Positions 33,924 to 45,233 of a stretch of DNA of 64,000 nt are shown here, piece by piece. Numbering within the stretch: the first letter of the stretch is position 1; every line of letters starts with the position of its first letter. Both the position numbers and the translations under genes were made by a program. The notes beneath the pieces were generated by a model. It made no database searches. It had not been told where the DNA came from and was given only the letters and a program-made list of their open reading frames with translations. Source of the stretch: an uncultured Collinsella sp. (GTDB lineage Bacteria; Actinomycetota; Coriobacteriia; Coriobacteriales; Coriobacteriaceae). Location: contig UQIW01000002.1 in NCBI GenBank assembly GCA_900541235.1, positions 90,310-154,309 of the forward strand, written 5' to 3'.

Positions 33924-36572
33924 ATGGTGAAAAAGTCACCGGAAAACACTACTCCCGCAATTGTGGACAACGTAGAGGCGCTTGAGGCTAAGCTCGCTCA
34001 GATGCGAGAGGCCCAGGCGCTTTTTGCTACGTACACGCAGGAGCAGGTCGACAAGATCTTCTATGAGGCCGCCATGGCCGCCAACAAGGCTCGTATCCCG
34101 TTGGCGAAGATGGCCATCGAGGAGACCGGCCGCGGCGTTCTTGAGGACAAGGTCATCAAGAACCACTACGCCGCAGAGTACATCTACAACGCTTACAAGA
34201 ACACCAAGACCTGTGGTGTCCTGGAGCGCGACGAGGCTTACGGCATCACCAAGATCGCCGAGCCCATCGGCATCGTGGGCGCCGTCATCCCGACGACCAA
34301 CCCCACCTCCACCGCGATCTTCAAGACGCTGATCTGCCTGAAGACCCGCAACGCCATCATCATCTCCCCGCACCCGGCTGCCGCCAAGTGCACCATCGCC
34401 GCCGCCAAGCTCGTGCTTGACGCCGCCGTCAAGGCCGGCGCCCCCGAGGGCATCATCGGCTGGGTCGATGTCCCCTCCATCGAGCTGACCAACATGGTCA
34501 TGCGCGACGTCGACATCATCCTCGCCACCGGTGGCCCGGGCATGGTCAAGGCCGCTTACTCCTCGGGCAAGCCCGCCCTGGGCGTTGGCGCCGGTAACAC
34601 CCCGGTCGTCATCGACGACACCGCCGACGTGCTGCTCGCCGTCAACTCCATCATCCACTCCAAGACCTTCGACAATGGCATGATCTGCGCTTCCGAGCAG
34701 TCCGTGACTGTCATCGACAGCATCTATGACCAGGTTAAGGCCGAGTTCCAGAAGCGCGGCTGCTACTTCGTCAAGCAGGGTGCCGAGATGGAGGCCCTGC
34801 GTGCCGCCATGTTCAAGAACGGCGCTCTCGATCACCGCATCCCCGGCATGGCCGCTGCCAAGATCGCCGAGCTCGCCGGCATCGAGGTTCCCGCCAAGAC
34901 CAAGATCCTGATCGCCGAGGTCACCTCCACCGACCCCGCCAAGGAGGAGTTCTCCCACGAGAAGCTCTCCCCGGTCCTGGCCATGTACCACGCCAAGGAC
35001 TTCCAGGAGGCCGTCGACAAGGCCGAGCACCTGGTGCTCGCCGGTGGCCCGGGCCACACCGCCTCTCTGTACGTGCACCCCGCCCAGGCCGAGAAGATCA
35101 GCCTGTTCGAGCACGTCATGAAGGCCTGCCGTATCGTCATCAACACCCCGTCCTCGCACGGCGGCATCGGTGACCTGTACAACTTTGGCATGAAGCCGTC
35201 TCTGACCCTGGGCTGCGGCTCCTGGGGCGGCAACTCCGTCTCCGAGAACGTTGGGGTGAAGCACTTGATCAACGTTAAGACTGTGGCCGAGCGCCGTGAG
35301 AACATGCTGTGGTTCCGCGCTCCCGAGAAGGTCTACTTCAAGAAGGGTTCCACGCCCGTCGCCCTCGACGAGCTGGGCAACGTCATGGGCAAGAAGCGTG
35401 CCTTCATCGTCACCGACCAGTTCCTCTTCAAGAATGGCAACACCCGCGCCATCGAGGCCAAGCTCGACGAGATGGGCATCGCCCACGACTGCTTCTACGA
35501 CGTCGAGCCCGATCCGTCGCTGCAGTGCGCACGTCGCGGTGCCAAGCAGATGGCTCTCTTTGAGCCGGACGTCATCATCGCCGTCGGCGGTGGCTCCGCT
35601 ATGGACGCCGGCAAGATCATGTGGATGATGTACGAGCACCCCGAGTGCAAGTTTGAGGACATGGCCATGGACTTCATGGACATCCGCAAGCGTATCTTCA
35701 CCTTCCCCGAGATGGGCAAGAAGGCCTACTTCGTCGCCGTCCCGACCTCTTCGGGCACCGGTTCCGAGTGCACGCCGTTCGCCATCATCACCGACAAGGA
35801 GACCGGCATCAAGTGGCCGCTCGCCGACTACGCGCTGCTCCCCAACATGGCTATCGTTGACGCCGACAACTGCATGACCGCCCCGCGCGGCCTGACCGCT
35901 GCCTCCGGCATCGACGTCATGACCCACGCCATCGAGTCCTACGTCTCCATCATGGCTTCCGACTACACCAAGGGCCTCTCCGAGCGCGCTGCCAAGCTCG
36001 TCTTTGAGAACCTGCCCTCCAGCTTCACGAACGGCGCCAAGGACCCGCACGCCCGCGAGGAGATGCACAACGCCTCCTGCATGGCCGGCATGGCCTTCGC
36101 CAACGCCTTCCTGGGCCTCAACCACTCCATGGCCCACAAGCTCGGCGCTTTCCATCACCTGCCCCACGGCATCGCTAACGCCGTCATCCTGACCCGCGTC
36201 ATGCGCTACAACGCCGCCGAGGCTCCCGTCAAGATGGGTACCTTCTCCCAGTATCCTTACCCCAACGCGCTGCACAACTACGCCGAGATGGCCAAGTACT
36301 GCGGCATCGAGGGCAAGGACGACAAGGAGGTCTTCGAGAACTTCATCACGAAGCTCGAGGAGCTCAAGGACTTCATCGGTGTCAAGAAGACCATCGCCGA
36401 CTACGGTGTTGACGAGCAGTACTTCCTCGACACCCTCGACGAGATGACCGAGCAGGCATTCAACGACCAGTGCACCGGCGCTAACCCGCGCTACCCGCTC
36501 ATGAGCGAGATCAAGGAGCTCTACCTGGACGCCTACTACGGCCGCGAGCCCCAGGACTACGCCGTCTGCTAG
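33924..36572 (+). CDS. adhE: Bifunctional acetaldehyde-CoA/alcohol dehydrogenase
   Basis: AdhE reduces acetyl-CoA to acetaldehyde and then ethanol, reoxidising two NADH. The 882-residue protein has an N-terminal aldehyde dehydrogenase half (PIGIVGAVIPTTNPTSTAIF, catalytic Cys in NGMICASEQS). The C-terminal iron alcohol dehydrogenase half has GGGSAMDAGK, TSSGTGSECTPF, LNHSMAHKLGAFHHLPHG and the iron-binding His residues. The length is typical and AdhE normally forms spirosome filaments. GCAAGGAG precedes the start. Codon use is strongly biased to C/G-ending codons, suggesting high expression. Confidence 0.97.
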   Translation: MVKKSPENTTPAIVDNVEALEAKLAQMREAQALFATYTQEQVDKIFYEAAMAANKARIPLAKMAIEETGRGVLEDKVIKNHYAAEYIYNAYKNTKTCGVLERDEAYGITKIAEPIGIVGAVIPTTNPTSTAIFKTLICLKTRNAIIISPHPAAAKCTIAAAKLVLDAAVKAGAPEGIIGWVDVPSIELTNMVMRDVDIILATGGPGMVKAAYSSGKPALGVGAGNTPVVIDDTADVLLAVNSIIHSKTFDNGMICASEQSVTVIDSIYDQVKAEFQKRGCYFVKQGAEMEALRAAMFKNGALDHRIPGMAAAKIAELAGIEVPAKTKILIAEVTSTDPAKEEFSHEKLSPVLAMYHAKDFQEAVDKAEHLVLAGGPGHTASLYVHPAQAEKISLFEHVMKACRIVINTPSSHGGIGDLYNFGMKPSLTLGCGSWGGNSVSENVGVKHLINVKTVAERRENMLWFRAPEKVYFKKGSTPVALDELGNVMGKKRAFIVTDQFLFKNGNTRAIEAKLDEMGIAHDCFYDVEPDPSLQCARRGAKQMALFEPDVIIAVGGGSAMDAGKIMWMMYEHPECKFEDMAMDFMDIRKRIFTFPEMGKKAYFVAVPTSSGTGSECTPFAIITDKETGIKWPLADYALLPNMAIVDADNCMTAPRGLTAASGIDVMTHAIESYVSIMASDYTKGLSERAAKLVFENLPSSFTNGAKDPHAREEMHNASCMAGMAFANAFLGLNHSMAHKLGAFHHLPHGIANAVILTRVMRYNAAEAPVKMGTFSQYPYPNALHNYAEMAKYCGIEGKDDKEVFENFITKLEELKDFIGVKKTIADYGVDEQYFLDTLDEMTEQAFNDQCTGANPRYPLMSEIKELYLDAYYGREPQDYAVC

Positions 36573-36591
36573 TTTTTAGCACGGTTTTTTG

Positions 36592-36628
36592 CGGCGGGGG
36601 TGCACGGGTGTTTCACACACCCCCGCCG
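36592..36628 (+). terminator. GC-rich hairpin after adhE
   Basis: CGGCGGGGGTG (36592-36602) pairs with CACCCCCGCCG (36618-36628), 20 bases past the adhE stop. There is no T run after it (CGCTTCTATC), so termination may be partial and the next gene may be read from adhE. Confidence 0.55.
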
Positions 36629-36661
36629 TCGCTTCTATCGCATCGTTGAAAGGATGCAACC

Positions 36662-37426
36662 ATGCTGCTACCCGATTCCAAGACCGAGCTCGTCCGCCGT
36701 GGCAACAAGGTCGTTTACGACCTGGGCGACAAGATCGTCAAGGTCTTTAACGAGACCAAGCCTGTCTCCGACGTGTTCAACGAGGCTTTGAATCTTGCCC
36801 GCATCAATGAGTGCGGCATCCGCAGCCCCAAGGCTCTCGAGGTTTCCCAGCTCGAGAACGCCAACGGCTGGGCGCTCGTGACCGAGAAGGTTCCGGGCAC
36901 CACCCTTGCCGAGAAGATGACTGCCGAGCCCCAGCGCTTTGGTGAGTACCTCGAGATGTTCGTCGACCTCCAGATCGAGATCCACGGCTACACCTCCCCG
37001 CTGCTCAACCGTCAGCGCGACAAGTTCGCCCGCATGATCGACAGCCTTGATCAGCTCAATGCCACCACGCGCTACAACCTTCAGGAGCGTCTGGACGGCA
37101 TGACCAAGGAGTTCAAGGTCTGCCACGGCGACTTCAACCCCTCCAACGTCATCGTCGGCGACGACGGCCAGCTCTATGTGTGCGACTGGGCACACGCCAC
37201 CCAGGGCTCCCCTGCTGCCGACGTTGCCACCACCTACCTGCTCTTTGCCCTCAACAGCAAGGACCAGGCCGAGGCCTACCTGGAGCTCTACTGCGACCGT
37301 GCCGACATGCCCATGCAGGTCGTGCGTCAGTGGACGAGCATCGTCGCCGCTTCCGAGCTCGCTCGTAAGCGCAACGTGAACGATGAGTTCCTGAAGAACT
37401 GGATCGACGTCGTCGATTATCAGTAA
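36662..37426 (+). CDS. Aminoglycoside phosphotransferase-fold kinase, substrate unknown
   Basis: The 254-residue protein has the APH/choline kinase catalytic motif CHGDFNPSNVIV near residues 157-168 and CDWAHATQGSPAADVATTY after it. The N-lobe has VYDLGDKIVKVFN and LVTEKVPGTTLAEKM. Such kinases phosphorylate small molecules; a role in antibiotic resistance cannot be assumed from the fold. It is next to adhE, but without an obvious functional link. GAAAGGATG precedes the start. Confidence 0.8.
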   Translation: MLLPDSKTELVRRGNKVVYDLGDKIVKVFNETKPVSDVFNEALNLARINECGIRSPKALEVSQLENANGWALVTEKVPGTTLAEKMTAEPQRFGEYLEMFVDLQIEIHGYTSPLLNRQRDKFARMIDSLDQLNATTRYNLQERLDGMTKEFKVCHGDFNPSNVIVGDDGQLYVCDWAHATQGSPAADVATTYLLFALNSKDQAEAYLELYCDRADMPMQVVRQWTSIVAASELARKRNVNDEFLKNWIDVVDYQ

Positions 37427-37461
37427 TATCTGAGCGATTTATTTCGCATCGGAGGCACAAT

Positions 37462-37499
37462 GGAAAACCCCGCAGCTCGCATGGGCTGTGGGGTTTTCC
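37462..37499 (+). terminator. Terminator of the kinase gene
   Basis: GGAAAACCCCGCAGC (37462-37476) pairs with GCTGTGGGGTTTTCC (37485-37499) with one G-U pair, followed by TTTT. It is 35 bases past the stop. Confidence 0.9.
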
Positions 37500-37530
37500 T
37501 TTTAGATATCGAGGATGCTACAAGATAATA

Positions 37531-37574
37531 GGACGGCCCCGCATCTCCCCGATTGGAGAAATGCGGGGCCGTCC
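37531..37574 (-). terminator. Terminator of proS
   Basis: GGACGGCCCCGCAT (37531-37544) pairs with ATGCGGGGCCGTCC (37561-37574), with TCTCC/GGAGA inside. On the minus strand TATTATCTTG follows. It lies 31 bases beyond the proS stop and faces the kinase terminator. Confidence 0.75.
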
Positions 37575-37604
37575 CACATATCGAACTACAAGCGAAATCG
37601 TCGA

Positions 37605-39326
<1,722 letters not shown>

Positions 39327-40409
39327 TTATTTCTCCTCAATAAGCTTGTCGACCTCTGCCATAAGCGCGTCGACAATTTGGTCCTCAGCTACTTTACCAA
39401 TGATCTGGCCATGCGAAAAGAGCAAGGCCTGACCACGTCCGCAAGCAACGCCCAGGTCGGCATCAGAAGCCTCGCCGGGGCCATTAACGGCACATCCCAT
39501 AACGGCAATCGAAAGCGGCGCGGTATAGTTCTTAAGCCGCTCGGTTACTTCCTCGGCAATGGGAATAAGGTTAACCTGGCAGCGGGCGCACGTGGGGCAC
39601 GAGACAATCTCGGGGCCACGGCGACGCAGGCCCAGCGACTGCAGAATACCCCAAGCGACCGGCGGCTCCTCGACCGGATCGGCCGTGAGCGACACACGCA
39701 TGGTGTCACCGATGCCTTCGGAAAGCAAGATACCCAAGCCTACAGAGCTCTTGATGGTGCCCTGGAGCTTGGTACCCGCCTCCGTCACACCCAGATGAAG
39801 CGGAACGTGTGGAATCTCACGCGACAGGGCTCGATAGGTATCGAGCGTCGTTTGCACGCTGTGGGCCTTGGCCGAAAGCACAATGTTCGTAAAGCCGCGG
39901 TCCTCAAAGTGCTTGACGAAGCGCTCGCTCGACATCACGAGCTTTTCGGGCTGCGTGAGGTCGTCGCGCTCGGCGATATCCTGCTCAAGCGAGCCCGCGT
40001 TCACGCCAATGCGAATCGCACAGCCCGCAGAAAGCGCAGCATCGATCACCGCATCGACCTTGGCCCAATCGCCAATGTTGCCGGGATTGATGCGGAGCTT
40101 GGCGGCACCGGCCTCCACAGCGCCAATGGCCAGCTTGTGTTTAAAGTGGATATCGGCAACGATTGGCACCGGAGACTCGGCACAGATGGTGCGGAAACCC
40201 TCAAGCGCGGCCTCAGTGGGCACGCTCACACGCACGATATCGCAGCCAGCCTGCGCCAACGCGCACACTTGCGCAAGTGTTGCCTTGGCATCAGCGGTAT
40301 CGGTGCAGGTCATGGATTGGACCACCACCGGCGCACCGCCACCGATCTGCACACCGCCCACATGCACGGGGCGCGTCAAATCGCGAGGCAAAGGATGGGA
40401 TAAAGACAA
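39327..40409 (-). CDS. ispG: 4-hydroxy-3-methylbut-2-en-1-yl diphosphate synthase
   Basis: The start is placed at the TTG at 40409 (MSLSHPLPRDLTRPVHVGG) because GGGGAG lies 8 bases before it; the longer frame overlaps rseP. The 360-residue protein has QSMTCTDTADAKAT and the 4Fe-4S cysteines SCPTCARCQ, then GCAVNGPGEASDADLG. It is the penultimate step of the MEP isoprenoid pathway. dxr, for an earlier step, is two genes away in the same operon. Confidence 0.94.
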   Translation of the reverse strand: MSLSHPLPRDLTRPVHVGGVQIGGGAPVVVQSMTCTDTADAKATLAQVCALAQAGCDIVRVSVPTEAALEGFRTICAESPVPIVADIHFKHKLAIGAVEAGAAKLRINPGNIGDWAKVDAVIDAALSAGCAIRIGVNAGSLEQDIAERDDLTQPEKLVMSSERFVKHFEDRGFTNIVLSAKAHSVQTTLDTYRALSREIPHVPLHLGVTEAGTKLQGTIKSSVGLGILLSEGIGDTMRVSLTADPVEEPPVAWGILQSLGLRRRGPEIVSCPTCARCQVNLIPIAEEVTERLKNYTAPLSIAVMGCAVNGPGEASDADLGVACGRGQALLFSHGQIIGKVAEDQIVDALMAEVDKLIEEK

Positions 40410-40422
40410 TCCAAACACTCCC

Positions 40423-41784
40423 CTACAGAATAAATCGAAGGATGTCGGAACGAAGCATATAGACAAACAGCAGCACAAAGAGCGCGATGCCCACATAGCT
40501 CACAATCGTCTGGACCTTGAGCGGAAGCTCGCGGCCCACAATCTTTTGAATGATCTCGATGACCAGCTTGCCGCCATCGAGTGGTGGGATGGGCAGCAGG
40601 TTCATAAAGCCAAGCGAGAACGAAATGAGGGCGGCAAACGAAAGGAATGTGGCAGGACCGGCAGCAGCAGCCTGTGAGGACATAACGCTAATACCCACGA
40701 TCGAAGAAGACTGATCGAGAATCTCCATCGTATGCTGCGGCTGGAGCAGGCGCATCACGCCCTCCGCGGTCTGCACAACATAGGAGAATGACAGACGCGC
40801 CGAGGTGATGGGGTCCAAACGGACCACCTGCGTAGAGGCATACACACCTAGGCGCTCGTCCTCTTTGAGCGCAACCGTGGTCGAATGCTGCTTGCCGTCA
40901 CGCTCGTACTCGATGGCGATATCGTCCTTACCGGCGGCCTTGCCGATGGCATCGTAAACGTTCATCCATGTGGAGCACGATACACCGTCAACCGAAAGGA
41001 TCGCATCACCAGCCTCGATACCCGCCTTGGCGGCAATAGACCCCTCGTCAACCTGACCGATCACGTTGGTATCGATCGGCACGGTGACGCCCGCAATGGA
41101 ATAGATGCTCATAAGCAGCAAAAAACCCGTCAGGATATTGACGAGAATGCCCGCGAGCAGCATAAAGGCGCGCTTGAGAAAGCCCTGGCCAAGATAAGTG
41201 TGCGAGCGCTCTTGCGCCAAGAAATCAGCCTCGCCGCACGGCAGCTCCCACACATCGCCCTCGGCAGTCGCATGCTCTCGATCGAACCGGCGGCCGTCAA
41301 AGGTGGTGTAACCCGCCGCGTCTCGCGGCAGCGTCTGATACTTGGTGGGATAGTAGCTCGGCGAGGGTTTCTCCCCTTCCTCATACCAGGGAGCGATGGA
41401 GCCCCAGCCCAGCAACAGAGCACAAGCCTCGAGCACATCCTCCTCGGAAAGCTCGAGCTCGACAGCAAGGTCGGCCACGGTCACGCGACCATGACGGTAG
41501 ATAGCCGCGAGCACGCGATCGGCGCAGGAGACATCGGTCGGATCCATACCGCAGATGGCAGCGTAGCCACCCAGCAGCAGCGGGGTCACGCCAAACTTGG
41601 TTCCAATGCGACGCGACGTGTAATGGATGTCAAAGCGGCACGGCAGGCCCAAAAAGAACTCGGTCACACGGACGCCGCAGGCACGCGCCGCCAAAAAGTG
41701 GCCGCCCTCGTGCAAAAACACGAGGACGGAAAGCATCAGCAGGCCCCAAAAGACCGATGAGAGAACGCTCAGAACAGTATCCAT
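40423..41784 (-). CDS. rseP: Site-2 protease family membrane metalloprotease with inserted wHTH-like segment
   Basis: The ATG at 41784 is preferred (MDTVLSVLSSVFWG); a TTG five codons earlier is possible. The 453-residue protein has the M50 zinc site HEGGH at 25-29, a PDZ domain (about 240-320) and the third motif NLLPIPPLDGGKL. About 100 residues are inserted between TM1 and TM2 (85-195). The insert includes a winged-helix-like segment (AAIYRHGRVTVADLAVELEL, then SEEDVLEACALLL). RseP relatives cleave membrane anti-sigma factors and signal peptide remnants. Location between dxr and ispG is standard. Confidence 0.9.
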   Translation of the reverse strand: MDTVLSVLSSVFWGLLMLSVLVFLHEGGHFLAARACGVRVTEFFLGLPCRFDIHYTSRRIGTKFGVTPLLLGGYAAICGMDPTDVSCADRVLAAIYRHGRVTVADLAVELELSEEDVLEACALLLGWGSIAPWYEEGEKPSPSYYPTKYQTLPRDAAGYTTFDGRRFDREHATAEGDVWELPCGEADFLAQERSHTYLGQGFLKRAFMLLAGILVNILTGFLLLMSIYSIAGVTVPIDTNVIGQVDEGSIAAKAGIEAGDAILSVDGVSCSTWMNVYDAIGKAAGKDDIAIEYERDGKQHSTTVALKEDERLGVYASTQVVRLDPITSARLSFSYVVQTAEGVMRLLQPQHTMEILDQSSSIVGISVMSSQAAAAGPATFLSFAALISFSLGFMNLLPIPPLDGGKLVIEIIQKIVGRELPLKVQTIVSYVGIALFVLLFVYMLRSDILRFIL

Positions 41785-41809
41785 AAAACGAAAAAGCAAT
41801 CCTTATGGG

Positions 41810-42997
41810 TTAGGAACGGGTTGCGGCGAGTACCTGCGCAGCCTTTTCACGCGCCCACGCATCGATGTCGCGAAGCTGCTCAAACGAATCGACCGCCTGC
41901 ATATCGTGGGCATCCATGCAGGATTCCACAATGCGATCGATATCGGTAAAGCTGCAGCCATCGTGCAGGAAGGCATCGACGGCGACCTCGTTGGCGGCAT
42001 TGAGCACGCACGGCATGGTGCCACCCGTCTTGCCGGCACGTTCGGCCAGTGCCAGACAGCGGAAGGTATCCATGTCGGCAGCATCAAACGTGAGCTGCCC
42101 CAGCTCGCGGAAATCGATACGAGGCGCCAGGGTATCCCAACGCTCGGGATACGAGAACGCGAACTGGATGGGAATACGCATGTCGGAAGCACCGAGATGC
42201 GCCATCACGGAGCCGTCGGCAAACTCGACCATAGAGTGAATCTTGGACTGACGCTGCACGACCACGTTAATGAAATCGAGGTCGCAGTTAAACAGATGCA
42301 TGGCCTCAATGCGCTCTAGGCCCTTGTTCATGAGGGTGGCGGAGTCGATGGTGATCTTGGCACCCATGGCCCACGTGGGATGTGCGAGGGCATCGGCACG
42401 CGTCACGCGATTGAGCTCGTCGCGCGTACGGCCAAAGAACGGACCGCCCGAGCAGGTAAGCCAAATACAATGAGCCTCGCGCGAGTCCTCCCCCAGATAG
42501 CACTGGTAGATGGCGGAGTGCTCAGAGTCGACTGGAATAAGCTGGCCCGGTTGTGCCAACGGCATAAGCAAGTCGCCACCGACGACGAGGGACTCCTTGT
42601 TGGCAAGGGCAAGGCGCTTATTCGAGGTCAAGGCCGCATGGCTCGCCTCGAGACCGGCGGCGCCCACAATAGCAACGAGCACGCAGTCGACATCGTCGCG
42701 ACGCGCGAGCTCGCAAACCGCATGCGCGCCAACGCCGAGCTTCGTTCCCTCGGGCAACTCCTGCAGCACGGCGTCATCGCCGTGAGCGACATCGGCCACG
42801 GCAACCGCCGGAACCGAGAACTCGCGGGCAGCGGCAACGAGCTCAGAGGTGCTGGAATTAACGGACAGCGCCGTCACCTGCAGGCGATCAGCATGCTGAC
42901 GGCACACATCGAGTGCCTGGGTGCCGATAGAGCCCGTACAACCCAGGATGGCAACACGGAGGCGTCCATCGGGGCCATACGTCGTCTGGAATGACAT
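41810..42997 (-). CDS. dxr: 1-deoxy-D-xylulose 5-phosphate reductoisomerase
   Basis: The 395-residue enzyme converts DXP to MEP with NADPH. It shows the NADPH motif ILGCTGSIGTQALDV near residues 17-31, LANKESLVVGG, PVDSEHSAIYQCL-like region and SGGPFFGRTRDEL. It starts at the cdsA stop (42997 shared), so it is coupled to it. Function is secure. Confidence 0.95.
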   Translation of the reverse strand: MSFQTTYGPDGRLRVAILGCTGSIGTQALDVCRQHADRLQVTALSVNSSTSELVAAAREFSVPAVAVADVAHGDDAVLQELPEGTKLGVGAHAVCELARRDDVDCVLVAIVGAAGLEASHAALTSNKRLALANKESLVVGGDLLMPLAQPGQLIPVDSEHSAIYQCYLGEDSREAHCIWLTCSGGPFFGRTRDELNRVTRADALAHPTWAMGAKITIDSATLMNKGLERIEAMHLFNCDLDFINVVVQRQSKIHSMVEFADGSVMAHLGASDMRIPIQFAFSYPERWDTLAPRIDFRELGQLTFDAADMDTFRCLALAERAGKTGGTMPCVLNAANEVAVDAFLHDGCSFTDIDRIVESCMDAHDMQAVDSFEQLRDIDAWAREKAAQVLAATRS

Positions 42998-43896
42998 TAC
43001 AGCACGCCTCCGATCATCAAAAGCAGCTGAGCGGTAATGCAGCCAAAGATAAGCGAGTCGCTACGGTCGAGCATGCCGCCATGGCCCGGGATAAGGTTGC
43101 CGGAATCCTTGACGCCCACGCCACGCTTGATGCGCGACTCGATAAGGTCGCCGATAACGCCCAAAATGGACACGACCACGCCGCACAGCAGCGCATAGGG
43201 CAGGCTGAGCTTGTAGAAGTGCGTCGCCCACAGAATGAGCCAAATCAAAACCGAGCCCAGGATGCCGCCGACAAACCCCTCCCAGCTCTTTTTGGGAGAG
43301 ATCTTGGGAACCATCTTGTGCTTGCCGATACGGCTGCCCACAATGTAGGCAAACGAATCGGAGACCCAAAGGGACGCGCAAACGCCCACTGAAAGCAGGG
43401 CGCCGGCAAAACCGGGCACGGCATCGCGCAGCAGCACGATAGCCGACAGCATAAAGCCAGTGTAGATGGGACCCATGAGCGTCACGGCCACATCAGAGAT
43501 GCGGGTACGCGGCGACCAGACATACCAAATGCCCACAGCGAGCATCAGGGCAAAAAGCAGGGCATTCAGCAACATCGAATCGCCCAACGCCGACAGCGGA
43601 AAGAGTACGGCGGCAGCGATACCCATGCGCTCGTTAGCCATCTTGCCATCGAGCCTCGTCATACGGAAAAACTCATAACAGCACAGACCGCTCATGACGG
43701 AAACAAAGATGGCCGTGGGCACGATACCCAAAACCAGGCACAGGATAAAGACAACGGCGTAGACGATACCGGCGGCGGCACGGGTAATAAAGCCCGCCAG
43801 CCACGAACCGGTGCCGCTCTTCACTGCAGGCGTTCCCGCAGTGGCAGCTTTGCGCGCAGGCGTCTTGGGAGCAGATGCCTTGGGACGATCGGACAC
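42997..43896 (-). CDS. cdsA: Phosphatidate cytidylyltransferase
   Basis: This membrane enzyme makes CDP-diacylglycerol. The 299-residue protein has a Lys/Ala/Pro-rich cytoplasmic N-tail (1-30), about eight membrane helices, and the CdsA signature SRIKRGVGVKDSGNLIPGHGGMLDR near the C-terminus (split here as S-R-x3-R-x2-V-K-D and G-H-G-G-x2-D-R). It lies in the usual uppS-cdsA-dxr order. Confidence 0.93.
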   Translation of the reverse strand: MSDRPKASAPKTPARKAATAGTPAVKSGTGSWLAGFITRAAAGIVYAVVFILCLVLGIVPTAIFVSVMSGLCCYEFFRMTRLDGKMANERMGIAAAVLFPLSALGDSMLLNALLFALMLAVGIWYVWSPRTRISDVAVTLMGPIYTGFMLSAIVLLRDAVPGFAGALLSVGVCASLWVSDSFAYIVGSRIGKHKMVPKISPKKSWEGFVGGILGSVLIWLILWATHFYKLSLPYALLCGVVVSILGVIGDLIESRIKRGVGVKDSGNLIPGHGGMLDRSDSLIFGCITAQLLLMIGGVL

Positions 43897-43898
43897 GA

Positions 43899-44693
43899 TT
43901 AAGCCTCCTCGGTCTTGCTCAGTCCACCAAACCTACGGTCACGGCCCTGATAGGCCAAAATGGCGTCGACAAGGCCCCAACGATCAAAGTCGGGCCAATA
44001 GGTATCGGTGACGTAGAATTCGGAATAAGCCACCTGCCACAGCAGATAGTTCGAAAGGCGCAGCTCACCAGAAGTGCGAATCACAAGCTCAGGATCGGGA
44101 AGACCGGCAGTATAGAGGTGGGAAGCCACCATGTCGTCATCAATTGCGCCAGGATCGATCTTACCGGCGGCAGCGTCGAGTGCGATCTGACGGACAGCGC
44201 GGGTAATCTCGGCACGCGCGCCGTAGTTGACGGCAAGCGCCAGCGTCATGCCGGTGTGATTGGCGCACTCGGCAAGACCGCGTTCAAAAACGTCGCGGGT
44301 CTTCTTGGGCAGCGCGGAAATGTCACCCAAAAAGACAACGCGCACGTTTTCGCGCTTCAGAAGCGGCAGCTCGTCGATAAACGTCTTGGCAAACAGGTGC
44401 ATCAAGACGTTGACCTCATGCTGCGGGCGGTTCCAGTTTTCGGTAGAAAACGCATAGGCCGAAAGTACGTCGACGCCCAGACGCACGCAGGCGGTAATAA
44501 TCTCACGAAGGGAGACGATACCCGCCTTGTGGCCCTCGGTGCGTGCAAGACCGCGCGATGTGGCCCAACGACCATTGCCGTCCATGATGCACGAGATATG
44601 GTGCGGAATGTTATTGAGGTCAAGGTCGGAAAAACCGACGCCCGCAGGGGCGTCGGCAAAGTACTCGACCAGTTTATGCTCGTCGTATTGCAC
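43899..44693 (-). CDS. uppS: Isoprenyl (undecaprenyl) diphosphate synthase
   Basis: The 264-residue cis-prenyltransferase has CIMDGNGRWATSRGL near residue 35, YAFSTENWNRP, and RTSGELRLSNYLLWQ. It makes the lipid carrier for wall polymers. Next to cdsA and downstream of frr/pyrH, as in most Gram-positives. Confidence 0.95.
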   Translation of the reverse strand: MQYDEHKLVEYFADAPAGVGFSDLDLNNIPHHISCIMDGNGRWATSRGLARTEGHKAGIVSLREIITACVRLGVDVLSAYAFSTENWNRPQHEVNVLMHLFAKTFIDELPLLKRENVRVVFLGDISALPKKTRDVFERGLAECANHTGMTLALAVNYGARAEITRAVRQIALDAAAGKIDPGAIDDDMVASHLYTAGLPDPELVIRTSGELRLSNYLLWQVAYSEFYVTDTYWPDFDRWGLVDAILAYQGRDRRFGGLSKTEEA

Positions 44694-44694
44694 C

Positions 44695-45231
44695 TTAGAT
44701 CTCCATGACCTCGGCTTCTTTTTCCTTCAGAAGCTCCTCAACCTTGGCGACATACTCATCGGTGTGCTTCTGGACCTTGGCCTGCTCGCGACGGACATCG
44801 TCCTCGGTGAGCTCCTCATCGCGCTCAAGCTTGTTGTTGAAGTCGCGACGGATGTTACGGATAGACACCTTGGCCTGCTCGGCGTACTCGCGGCACTCCT
44901 TGACGAGCTCGCGACGGCGCTCCTCGGTGGGAGCCGGGAACGGCAGACGAACGACGGTGCCATCGGAGTTGGGGGTAATACCCAGATCGGAAGCGCCGAT
45001 GGCCTTGACGATAGCGTTGATGAGTGCCTTGTCCCACGGCTCGATGAGCAGCATGTGGGCCTCGGGGGTCTTGACGGCGGCAACCTGCGTGACCGGCGTG
45101 GGAACACCGTAATAATCGACGGTGATGTCGGACAGAATGTTGGCATTGGCGCGGCCGGTACGGACCTTGGAGAAGTTATGCTTGAGGGACTCGAGCGACT
45201 TGTCCATATGGGCGGTGATGTTCTCTGCCAT
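44695..45231 (-). CDS. frr: Ribosome recycling factor
   Basis: The 178-residue protein begins MAENITAHMDKSLESLKHN and has the RRF core KVRTGRANANILSDI and RRELVKECREYAEQAKVSIR. It splits post-termination ribosomes with EF-G. It is 2 bases from pyrH and 1 from uppS. Confidence 0.95.
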   Translation of the reverse strand: MAENITAHMDKSLESLKHNFSKVRTGRANANILSDITVDYYGVPTPVTQVAAVKTPEAHMLLIEPWDKALINAIVKAIGASDLGITPNSDGTVVRLPFPAPTEERRRELVKECREYAEQAKVSIRNIRRDFNNKLERDEELTEDDVRREQAKVQKHTDEYVAKVEELLKEKEAEVMEI

Positions 45232-45233
45232 GC

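Noticed and set aside
33936..36275. 779-residue open frame antisense to adhE
   Set aside because: It arises from the strong codon bias of adhE; composition is Gly/Val/Leu/Asp repeats with no domain, and adhE on the other strand is certain.
36662..37426. Antibiotic resistance gene call for the APH-fold kinase
   Set aside because: The fold alone does not show aminoglycoside activity, and codon use matches the core genome, so a resistance label is not supported.
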